The notes under the pieces: generated by a model
What the model was told of the DNA's origin: nothing
What the model saw: the letters and a program-made list of their open reading frames with translations, nothing else
Databases searched by the model: none
Translations under genes and position numbers: made by a program
Assembly (NCBI GenBank): GCA_947254385.1
Contig: CAMYCP010000104.1
Location: 1-5,172, forward strand
DNA: 5,172 bases
Direction: 5' to 3'
Origin: an uncultured Filifactor sp.
GTDB taxonomy: Bacteria; Bacillota; Clostridia; Peptostreptococcales; Filifactoraceae
Shown: positions 1-5,129 of the stretch, piece after piece
Layout of the letters: each line of letters opens with the position of its first letter
Position numbering within the stretch: position 1 is the stretch's first letter

Positions 1-41
1 ATTATAAAGCGTGATAAAATTTATATTTGATAACTGTAATA

Positions 42-100
42 TCTCTAAAAAAATAACAATGAACTTTTGAACCGGTAATAAAAATTCCTCTTTTTAGAGA
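42..100 (+). repeat. Inverted repeat / possible leader stem-loop upstream of corC-like gene
   Basis: TCTCTAAAAA (42-51) is the exact reverse complement of TTTTTAGAGA (91-100), a 10-bp stem enclosing 39 nt. The loop contains the short palindrome ACCGGT (71-76) and a repeated GAAC. The ribosome binding site of the downstream gene lies 18 nt after the stem, so this could be a 5' leader structure of that mRNA. I recognise no known riboswitch class in it, and most of the stem is A/T, so chance formation or an old terminator of an upstream gene are alternatives. No convincing sigma-A promoter could be placed in 1-117. Confidence 0.35.
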
Positions 101-117
101 CAATAAAAATTTGATTT

Positions 118-125
118 GGAGGAAA
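118..125 (+). promoter_or_regulatory. Ribosome binding site that fixes the start of the corC-like gene
   Basis: GGAGGAAA lies 8-11 nt before ATG 134. The reading frame is open further up to a TTG at 116, but that TTG overlaps this Shine-Dalgarno sequence, so the ATG at 134 is the better start. Confidence 0.8.
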
Positions 126-133
126 GTATAAGT

Positions 134-1012
134 ATGGATGACGAGGGAATCGGCAGTTTATTTGAAAAATTTACACCGCCTTTAGGTATAAAAAACGACA
201 GAAAATTTTTTCATTCTTCAAAAAACAGAAAAGAAGACAATAAAGAAAAACTTTTAAAGATGATAAACGGCGAATCGGGTGAAAAATACGATATAACCGC
301 AGCGGAAAGAAAAATGATAGAACGGGTGCTCCGGTTAAACGAAACTAAGGCCAAAGACGTGATGACGCCCCGAACATCGTGTTTTGTAGTCGATATCGAC
401 GACAATATAGCGGACATACTGGACTCAATAATTGAGGAGCGTTATTCACGTGTGCCGGTGTATGAGAAAGATATAGATAATATAGTCGGAATACTGCACC
501 TTAAAGATCTCTTTGCTCAGGTCAGAAAGGGCAACCTTGAAATGATAAACCTGCGCGGAATACTGCGTCAACCTTACCTCGTACACGAGTACAAATCATT
601 AGACGAACTTTTACTTGAAATGCAACGCGACCGCCAGCCCATAGCCGTAATAATAGACGAATACGGCGGATTTTCAGGATTATGTACAATGGAAGATATA
701 CTTGAAAGAATTGTGGGCGACATTTCGGACGAAGATGACGACGATGAAGTCGATGAAGACCTTGTAAAAATCAGCGATACCACATATAAACTTGACGGTT
801 TTACAAGTATTCAATACGTAAACGATGAACTCGGACTGAATTTACCGTGCGATGTAAATGAAACCATGGGGGGATTACTCCTTGAAGGTCTCGGACGACT
901 TCCCAAAAAAGACGGCGACCCCACGTCCATAACAATAGACGGAATAGAACTTAAAGCAATAAAAATAGACGATCGGCGTATTGTATCACTGCTCCTTCGA
1001 AAAAATGCATAA
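134..1012 (+). CDS. corC: CorC/HlyC-family CBS-domain protein lacking the DUF21 membrane domain
   Basis: This is a 292-residue soluble protein with the CorC/TlyC layout. A charged N-terminal region of about 75 residues ends in a helix like the one preceding the CBS pair in this family (ERKMIERVLRLNE, 58-70). CBS domain 1 (about 77-129) opens with MTPR (77-80) and contains YSRVPVY. CBS domain 2 (about 143-197) contains the family signature DEYGG (175-179) and EDILE (187-191). A very acidic linker (196-210) leads to the CorC_HlyC domain (about 211-290). The family is linked to Mg2+/Co2+ efflux and homeostasis, and the CBS pair usually binds adenine nucleotides. No hydrophobic membrane segment is present, so it is predicted to be cytoplasmic and to work with a partner, as proposed for E. 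coli CorC, which has about the same length. Many Firmicute relatives carry an N-terminal DUF21 domain that is absent here. It is separated from the following operon by a terminator. The family is certain; the ion specificity is not. Confidence 0.9.
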   Translation: MDDEGIGSLFEKFTPPLGIKNDRKFFHSSKNRKEDNKEKLLKMINGESGEKYDITAAERKMIERVLRLNETKAKDVMTPRTSCFVVDIDDNIADILDSIIEERYSRVPVYEKDIDNIVGILHLKDLFAQVRKGNLEMINLRGILRQPYLVHEYKSLDELLLEMQRDRQPIAVIIDEYGGFSGLCTMEDILERIVGDISDEDDDDEVDEDLVKISDTTYKLDGFTSIQYVNDELGLNLPCDVNETMGGLLLEGLGRLPKKDGDPTSITIDGIELKAIKIDDRRIVSLLLRKNA

Positions 1013-1023
1013 ATTTTTATAAT

Positions 1024-1061
1024 ATAAAATGCCGAAAATATAGTTATTTTCGGCATTTTAT
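1024..1061 (+). terminator. Hairpin terminator after the corC-like gene
   Basis: A perfect 17-bp stem (1024-1040 with 1045-1061) has a 4-nt TAGT loop. The core is GCCGAAAATA paired with TATTTTCGGC. The distal part of the stem is A-rich on the left and T-rich on the right, so the core is followed by ATTTTAT. It starts 11 nt after the stop codon at 1010-1012. The symmetric A/T flanks would allow function in both directions. It separates this gene from the pilus operon. Confidence 0.85.
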
Positions 1062-1115
1062 CCAAAAAAAACATATGCGAAAAAATAAAGACATCATACA
1101 AAATTAAATAAAAAT

Positions 1116-1144
1116 TTGATGTGTTCTCTCTTGGCTTTTATGAT
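1116..1144 (+). promoter_or_regulatory. Candidate sigma-A promoter of the pilus-assembly operon
   Basis: TTGATG (1116-1121) and TATGAT (1139-1144) are separated by exactly 17 bp, matching the consensus boxes in 4 of 6 and 5 of 6 positions. The expected transcription start is near 1151, giving a leader of about 85 nt before the ATPase gene. The site lies between a terminator and the first gene of a tight operon, which supports it. It remains a sequence match only. Confidence 0.55.
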
Positions 1145-1146
1145 TT

Positions 1147-1159
1147 TTTGTTAAACAAA
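1147..1159. repeat. Short palindrome at the predicted transcription start
   Basis: TTTGTT and AACAAA (1147-1152 and 1154-1159) form a perfect dyad around a central A. It lies immediately after the -10 box and just before the larger palindrome at 1161. It is short and A/T-rich, so it is weak on its own. Confidence 0.3.
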
Positions 1160-1160
1160 T

Positions 1161-1178
1161 TCATCAAATGTTTGATGA
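1161..1178. promoter_or_regulatory. 18-bp palindrome, possible operator or leader hairpin
   Basis: TCATCAAATGTTTGATGA is a perfect dyad with 8-bp arms and a 2-bp centre, starting about 10 bp after the predicted transcription start. A half-site TTTGATG also occurs at 1115-1121, overlapping the -35 box. That placement suits a repressor binding two sites, but as RNA it could also fold into a 7-bp stem with an ATGT loop. A further small hairpin (CCCAT 1179-1183 with ATGGG 1192-1196) follows directly. The binding protein is unknown, and no c-di-GMP riboswitch signature was found in the leader. Confidence 0.45.
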
Positions 1179-1235
1179 CCCATTACTCTATATGGGGATT
1201 GTCAACATATCTTACAGAAAACAGGTCGGTCAATT

Positions 1236-2642
1236 ATGAAATCTTTTAATAAAAATGCTCTGCTATACATAGATTTTGACGATGCCGTAAAATACAAAAT
1301 TTTTCCGTGGAATATCAACTCCGGTATACTTCACGTCCTTATCGAAGAAGGTCGAGAAGATGCACAAATTTTTTTACAGGAGCTTGAAAATAAAGAAAAT
1401 ATAAAAATTATCCTTGAGTTTGCCCCGCTAAAAAACATACTGCGCTACATAAACTTATACTACTCCATGGTGATGAAAGATGAAAAAGCGGGAGAGGATA
1501 TAAAAAATGCATACAGATCACATTCGGCATCCGTATTTTTGGATAAATTACTGTTTTGGGCGTTGAAAAAGCGTTCAGGTGACATACATATGTTCTATTT
1601 GACCGACCTTTTACTTATAAGATTTAGAATAGACGGTATGTTAAATACCTTCTGTTTTATTGACAAAAATTTCGGTGAAGATCTTATCCGTGCCGTAAAA
1701 ATACGCTCCAACATCGAACCTTCACGTGTACTTAAAAGTAAAGACGGCAGAATGACATACGAATACGAAAACGGCATAACGGACATAAGAATATCCATAG
1801 TTCCGTCCATTCAAGGCGACAAACTTCACATGAGACTGTTGAACGATAAAAATATCCCGACCGACTTGGAAAATCTGATACATGACAAAGCGCAAAAAAC
1901 TCTGATAGAAACTTATTTAAAGAAAAAAAGCGGTTTTATACTTATCACGGGCCCGACCGGCAGCGGTAAAAGCACAAGTATGCGTTGTTTTATAGACAGC
2001 TTGAACGACGGAGAAAAACACATCATGTCCGTGGAAGATCCGGTCGAATACGTAATCGACGGCGTAACACAAATACAAACCGACAACACGGAAAATTTCC
2101 ATTCGGCGCTTAAAAGCGCACTTAGACAAGACCCCGACGTTCTCGCCATAGGTGAAATCAGAGACGGTGAATCCTGTAAAGTCGCAGTGGAAAGCGCTCT
2201 TGCCGGAGGATATATAATCGCCACCTTGCACACGAAAAACGCCTCGTCCGCCGTAGAACGAATGTCGGGGCTTGGAACGGACACGACACAACTTGCCGCA
2301 TCACTTGGAATAATAATAAATCAACGCCTCGTAAGAATACTCTGCCCGAATTGTAGAAAAGAAATTGAATACGACGGCGAAAACATCCCTTCGCTTAAAC
2401 TTAAACACAAAGATAAGCTTTTTACCCAAGCGGGTTGCGAAAAATGCGGATATGTAGGTTTTGTAAGAAGGCAAAGCATATTTGAAATAATAAGCGTAAA
2501 TGATAAAATGCGCCTTGAAATTAGGGAACACGGCACATTCAAAGCGGACAACACACAAATTGAAACGCAGGTCATCCAACTTTTAAAAAACGGCGAAATC
2601 ATATTAAAAGACGCATTTTCGCTGATAGGTACGGATAAATGA
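1236..2642 (+). CDS. pilB: PilB/GspE-family type IV pilus (type II secretion-like) assembly ATPase
   Basis: This 468-residue protein is the predicted cytoplasmic hexameric motor that powers pilin polymerisation. Residues about 9-78 resemble one half of the MshEN/T2SSE N-terminal domain (DAVKYKIFPW..., ending in INLYYS). The ATPase core follows: SGDIHM (114-119) and FRIDG (130-134) in the N2 domain; Walker A GPTGSGKST (239-247, catalytic-loop Lys245); Asp box VEDPVEY (266-272); Walker B DPDVLAIGEIRD (299-310, Glu307); and His box TLHT (330-333). The zinc-type pairs CPNC (370-373) and CEKC (401-404) mark it as a PilB/GspE ATPase and argue against a PilT retraction ATPase. Typical PilB proteins are about 550-570 residues; most of the shortfall is at the N terminus. 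ATG 1236 is the first plausible start, although its Shine-Dalgarno (AGGT, 1223-1226) is weak. It is the first gene of the operon, and its stop overlaps the start of the platform gene as ATGA. ComGA of competence systems is an alternative relative, but no comGC-type pilin gene follows. Confidence 0.93.
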   Translation: MKSFNKNALLYIDFDDAVKYKIFPWNINSGILHVLIEEGREDAQIFLQELENKENIKIILEFAPLKNILRYINLYYSMVMKDEKAGEDIKNAYRSHSASVFLDKLLFWALKKRSGDIHMFYLTDLLLIRFRIDGMLNTFCFIDKNFGEDLIRAVKIRSNIEPSRVLKSKDGRMTYEYENGITDIRISIVPSIQGDKLHMRLLNDKNIPTDLENLIHDKAQKTLIETYLKKKSGFILITGPTGSGKSTSMRCFIDSLNDGEKHIMSVEDPVEYVIDGVTQIQTDNTENFHSALKSALRQDPDVLAIGEIRDGESCKVAVESALAGGYIIATLHTKNASSAVERMSGLGTDTTQLAASLGIIINQRLVRILCPNCRKEIEYDGENIPSLKLKHKDKLFTQAGCEKCGYVGFVRRQSIFEIISVNDKMRLEIREHGTFKADNTQIETQVIQLLKNGEIILKDAFSLIGTDK

Positions 2643-3634
2643 AAATAAGAGAAAACCAAAAAAGAGACTTTTACCACACCCTTAAAATATTTTCAAAAAA
2701 TGACTTCTCCCTCACACAAATACTCCCCCTCACTAAAAAAATCCTGCCGGAAAAAACATTAAATGAACTCTCCGACATGATAAACGACGGCAAAAAACTC
2801 AGTCTGTCCCTGGAAAAATGCGGTTTAAGCGACTCTTTCGTGACTGCCGCAATAAAAATAGGCGAAGAGACGGATAGCCTCATATCGGCATATCAAAATG
2901 CGGCTGAATACTACGAACAGAAAAAGAAAATAAGGGACCGCATGATAAAAATTCTCGCCTATCCCGCTCTGGTAACGACCGCACTCATAACCGTCATAAT
3001 ATTTGTAACCCTGTACATAATGCCGAATTTAAGCGAAATTTATGTAGAAACGAATCAAAGCGCCCCGTTTATAATTAAATTATACTTGAATATAAGAAAC
3101 ATCACCTCATTTCACGGCGTAAGTTTCATTATTTTAATGCTTATACTATACTTTTCAATCAAACCGCTCATTTCAAAAATAAAAATCAGCCCTTATAAAA
3201 CAAAAATCCCCCGTATAATATTTCTGCAAAGATTTCTCACAAGATTTAAAATCCTCCTGTCTGCTGAAATTTCACTTAGCGAAACATTAAATATCCTCGA
3301 AAATGCGGAAGAAATTTCATATTATCGTGAAATCATACACAAGATACACGAAAAAATGAACGACGGCAAATCGCTTTCAACTTCTTTTTCGGATTTTAGC
3401 GAAATCTTTGACGAAAATTTCACCTCCCACATAAAACAAGGAGAAAATAACGGCGACATATTAAGCTCCGTAAAATACCTATGTGACATACAGGACTATG
3501 AAACCGCAAAACTTCTCGATATTCTCGGTGAATACGGACAAAGCGCATTAATACTGCTGCTTGCAATTATAATATTTATATTTATGAATACTTTGATGCC
3601 GCTTTTAAACGTCGGAGAAATATACCTGAACTGA
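2639..3634 (+). CDS. pilC: PilC/GspF-family inner-membrane platform protein
   Basis: This 331-residue protein has two T2SSF repeats. The first is at about 10-130, with a short helical bundle containing IGEETDSL (74-81) and a membrane segment at 107-129 that ends in IMP. The second is at about 195-323, with the matching QGENNGDIL (267-275) and a final membrane segment at 301-323 ending in LMPLL. A third membrane segment lies at about 160-177 between the repeats. The repeated helix plus G-E-x-x-G-type turn and the xMP-type segment ends are typical of PilC/GspF, which anchors the ATPase to the membrane and couples its motion to pilin extraction. Family members usually have about 400 residues; this one lacks most of the N-terminal cytoplasmic lead-in before repeat 1. 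The start codon overlaps the previous stop (ATGA), with no strong ribosome binding site, which suggests translational coupling to the ATPase so that both are made together. Confidence 0.9.
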   Translation: MKIRENQKRDFYHTLKIFSKNDFSLTQILPLTKKILPEKTLNELSDMINDGKKLSLSLEKCGLSDSFVTAAIKIGEETDSLISAYQNAAEYYEQKKKIRDRMIKILAYPALVTTALITVIIFVTLYIMPNLSEIYVETNQSAPFIIKLYLNIRNITSFHGVSFIILMLILYFSIKPLISKIKISPYKTKIPRIIFLQRFLTRFKILLSAEISLSETLNILENAEEISYYREIIHKIHEKMNDGKSLSTSFSDFSEIFDENFTSHIKQGENNGDILSSVKYLCDIQDYETAKLLDILGEYGQSALILLLAIIIFIFMNTLMPLLNVGEIYLN

Positions 3635-3639
3635 CACTT

Positions 3640-3643
3640 GGAG
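3640..3643 (+). promoter_or_regulatory. Ribosome binding site that fixes the start of the 148-aa gene
   Basis: GGAG sits 6 nt before ATG 3650. A TTG in the same frame at 3638 overlaps this site and is therefore not the likely start. Confidence 0.75.
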
Positions 3644-3649
3644 AAAACT

Positions 3650-4096
3650 ATGGAAAACTTAAAATTTTTCAGCATCATAAATAATTTGATAACCGAAATC
3701 GACATAAAATCTTCAAATATACCGGAAAAACTTATATTTTACAGTCCATATATGATTGAAACTTCAAACAAAGTAAGCATATCTGAAGAAAAGTCCGACT
3801 TTAATTACACCACATTGAATAAAAAAAACCTGTCCCTGAAAATCCCAACAATGCTAATTAATGAACTTTATAAAATGAGCAAATTACATTCCAAACTCTA
3901 TTCTCCGATGTCGTACGCCATGGACCTTAAAATCCGAAACGGTTACGTCCTCATGAAACACGCACAAAAAGCCCATATTTTCATATTTAAAAACGGTGAA
4001 CTCAGTTTTTCAAATATAGGAAACACTGAAAATATAATGTTCAACCTAAAAATAAAAGACGATACGAAAGACATAATAATATCTGAAAATTTATAA
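3650..4096 (+). CDS. Unrecognised soluble protein of the pilus operon, in the PilM position
   Basis: I do not recognise this 148-residue protein with confidence. It has no signal peptide, no clear membrane segment, no cysteines and no type III prepilin motif, so it is neither a pilin nor an obvious lipoprotein. It is rich in Lys, Asn, Ile and Ser. It appears to combine a helical stretch (about 66-82, IPTMLINELYKMSK) with a C-terminal beta-rich part (about 91-147). The segment HIFIFKNGELSFSNIG (109-124) resembles the strand-turn-strand of actin-like PilM proteins that reads roughly as I-T-I-F-K-N-G-x-L-x-F-S-R. Its place between pilC and two PilN/PilO-like genes is where PilM would be expected. 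A real PilM is about 350 residues with an ATP-binding actin fold, which cannot fit here. A reduced PilM-like adaptor is therefore only an inference from position and one short motif. It starts 15 nt after the pilC stop and is surely co-transcribed. Confidence 0.8.
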   Translation: MENLKFFSIINNLITEIDIKSSNIPEKLIFYSPYMIETSNKVSISEEKSDFNYTTLNKKNLSLKIPTMLINELYKMSKLHSKLYSPMSYAMDLKIRNGYVLMKHAQKAHIFIFKNGELSFSNIGNTENIMFNLKIKDDTKDIIISENL

Positions 4097-4124
4097 TACC
4101 GATTTGCTTTTAAAAATGCAGTAT

Positions 4125-4132
4125 AAGGAGGG
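4125..4132 (+). promoter_or_regulatory. Strong ribosome binding site of the PilN-like gene
   Basis: AAGGAGGG lies 3 nt upstream of ATG 4136. It is the best Shine-Dalgarno match in the operon and suggests independent, efficient initiation after the 39-nt gap. The gap holds no visible terminator or promoter. Confidence 0.75.
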
Positions 4133-4135
4133 CGT

Positions 4136-4567
4136 ATGGAGTGGAATGCGGAAATAAAAAAAGCACATTATACAAACATAACATTTAAAGCCGTTTTTAT
4201 TTTAATTACGGTAATCACGGTTTTTTCGGCAATCATAACCGAAAATATAAAAAATGAAAAAATCGAAGAACTTGAAGACAAAACTGCGGCATTTGACTTT
4301 TATGAGAATACAGGAATGCCTTCAGAAGAAAAAGAAGAAAAATCGGAAATTAAGCTCGACAAAATATTAAGCCTCTTAAACAACCGATATGTGGATACAA
4401 TCAACTACTCGGAAGAAAAAACAACAATATCGGTTAAAAATATAACCGATTCGGAATTTAAAGCACTCAAAAAAGAACTTGACAAACAGAAACTGTCCGC
4501 AAAAATCATCGACGGGGGAGGCGAAGAAAGTTGGGAAAACCTAACGCTGGAAATTCACACAAAATAA
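4136..4567 (+). CDS. PilN-like single-pass membrane protein
   Basis: This 143-residue protein has a short cytoplasmic N terminus (1-15), one membrane helix (about 16-35, FKAVFILITVITVFSAI), a charged helical stretch likely to form a coiled coil (about 36-52), a Glu/Lys-rich linker (62-72) and a C-terminal alpha/beta domain (about 73-142). The last part alternates strand and helix (YVDTINY, TTISVKNI, DSEFKALKKELDKQ, NLTLEIHT), as expected of the ferredoxin-like fold in PilN and PilO. This topology and its place before a second protein of the same design suggest a PilN/PilO pair. In type IV pili these proteins link the cytoplasmic PilM and ATPase to the outer parts of the machine; in a Gram-positive cell they would face the cell wall side. 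The fold assignment rests on topology and context, not on a diagnostic motif. GspM/GspL-like relatives are the alternative. Its 3' end overlaps the next gene by 37 nt. Confidence 0.8.
   Translation: MEWNAEIKKAHYTNITFKAVFILITVITVFSAIITENIKNEKIEELEDKTAAFDFYENTGMPSEEKEEKSEIKLDKILSLLNNRYVDTINYSEEKTTISVKNITDSEFKALKKELDKQKLSAKIIDGGGEESWENLTLEIHTK
4514..4521 (+). promoter_or_regulatory. Ribosome binding site supporting the TTG start of the PilO-like gene
   Basis: GGGGGAGG lies inside the 3' end of the previous gene, 9 nt before TTG 4531. No ATG occurs in this frame before the membrane helix, so this site is the main reason for accepting the TTG start. Confidence 0.7.
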
Positions 4568-4968
4568 AATCGTGCATTACCATACTTATTCTATCAACCA
4601 TAATGCTGATATTCACAATAAACAACATCATAAAAATCATATCTTTGAATAAAGAAATCTCAAAACTTGAAAATTCATATCGACAGACATCAGATGTAAC
4701 AAAAAATGTAACAAAAAAATCAAAGCCTCAAGACATATTCACGACCGAAAAACTGCTTTCCGATAACGGCGTCAAAATAAGCGAAAGAACGATAAACAAA
4801 GCGGGAGATGACACAACTGCAATATACTCCGGAACAATCTCTCAAAATGATATAAACGCTCTGTTTAAAAATCTTAAAAACTGCGGTATCATAAATTTTG
4901 ACCTCTCAAAGGAAGAAACGATGGACACGATAAAACTTGAAATGGAATTTCCGATAAAAAATGATTAA
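4531..4968 (+). CDS. PilO-like single-pass membrane protein
   Basis: This 145-residue protein begins with a basic N terminus, one membrane helix (about 15-38), and a helical, probably coiled-coil segment (39-51). A Lys/Thr-rich linker (52-66) follows, then an alpha/beta C-terminal domain (about 68-142). That domain has the order helix (TTEKLLSDNG), strand (VKISERTI), strand (TAIYSGTI), helix (NDINALFKNLKNCG) and strand (IKLEMEFPI), which fits the PilO/GspM type of ferredoxin-like fold. It shares its layout and size with the gene before it, so the two probably pair in the membrane as PilN and PilO do. Canonical PilO is about 200 residues, so this is a short version. It uses a TTG start backed by a good ribosome binding site, and overlaps the preceding gene by 37 nt in another frame. 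It is the last gene before the operon terminator. Function is inferred from topology and context. Confidence 0.8.
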   Translation: MGKPNAGNSHKIKSCITILILSTIMLIFTINNIIKIISLNKEISKLENSYRQTSDVTKNVTKKSKPQDIFTTEKLLSDNGVKISERTINKAGDDTTAIYSGTISQNDINALFKNLKNCGIINFDLSKEETMDTIKLEMEFPIKND

Positions 4969-4996
4969 AACAGCCGCAAAAAGCGGCTGTTTTAAT
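4964..4996 (+). terminator. Strong intrinsic terminator of the pilus-assembly operon
   Basis: A perfect 14-bp stem (4964-4977 with 4983-4996) with an AAAAA loop has the GC-rich core CAGCCGC/GCGGCTG. The right arm ends in TTTTAAT, followed by more T residues. The left arm begins inside the final codon of the PilO-like gene and includes its TAA stop (4966-4968). The operon therefore ends here, with no room for a further gene such as a pilin. Confidence 0.9.
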
Positions 4997-5045
4997 TTGA
5001 AATCACGCTATTTTAATTTTTTATTTCCATAAGATTTATTGCAAC

Positions 5046-5129
5046 TCTAATACTGAAACATGATAGAAAAATCATTAATTTTGTAACGCTTTAGCTTGAG
5101 TTTACAAACTCGCTGAGTTCTAATACTGA
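5046..5129 (+). repeat. Pair of 11-bp direct repeats in the downstream intergenic region
   Basis: TCTAATACTGA occurs exactly at 5046-5056 and 5119-5129, 73 bp apart. TAATACT within the second copy can also pair with AGTATTA at 5147-5153. Two copies are not enough to call an array, and the spacing is far too long for a CRISPR unit of normal form with such a short repeat. Confidence 0.4.
5096..5124 (+). promoter_or_regulatory. Possible promoter for a gene beyond the window, with internal palindrome
   Basis: TTGAGT (5096-5101) and TCTAAT (5119-5124) are 17 bp apart, matching the -35 box in 4 of 6 and the -10 box in 5 of 6 positions. The spacer contains most of the palindrome GAGTTTACAAACTC (5098-5111), and AACTC can alternatively pair with GAGTT at 5115-5119. 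No gene follows inside the window, so the assignment cannot be confirmed here. Confidence 0.35.

Noticed and set aside
102..1120. An exact 14-mer (AATAAAAATTTGAT) occurs upstream of both transcription units, at 102-115 and 1107-1120.
   Set aside because: It is low-complexity A/T sequence; in the second copy it overlaps the -35 box, but in the first it sits directly before a ribosome binding site, so a shared function is unlikely and chance is a fair explanation.
1145..1235. Possible c-di-GMP riboswitch in the leader of the pilus operon, as known for type IV pilus genes in Clostridia.
   Set aside because: The leader is only about 85-90 nt, and none of the conserved GEMM or c-di-GMP-II sequence blocks could be found.
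1913..2284. Long open frames on the reverse strand across the ATPase gene.
   Set aside because: They are antisense to the conserved Walker A and Walker B region, have no sensible protein composition or ribosome binding site, and are shadows of the real gene.
1236..3634. The first two genes as comGA and comGB of a competence operon.
   Set aside because: No comGC-type pilin genes follow, and the following genes resemble PilN and PilO; still, a distant relationship to ComG proteins cannot be excluded from sequence reading alone.
3650..4096. The orphan gene as a pilin or pseudopilin, since a pilin would be expected after pilC.
   Set aside because: The N terminus has no Gly/Ala-Phe-x-x-x-Glu cleavage motif and no long hydrophobic helix.
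5046..5129. CRISPR array or leader suggested by the repeated 11-mer and nearby palindrome.
   Set aside because: Only two copies exist, the repeat is much shorter than CRISPR repeats, the spacing is 73 bp, and no cas gene is present.
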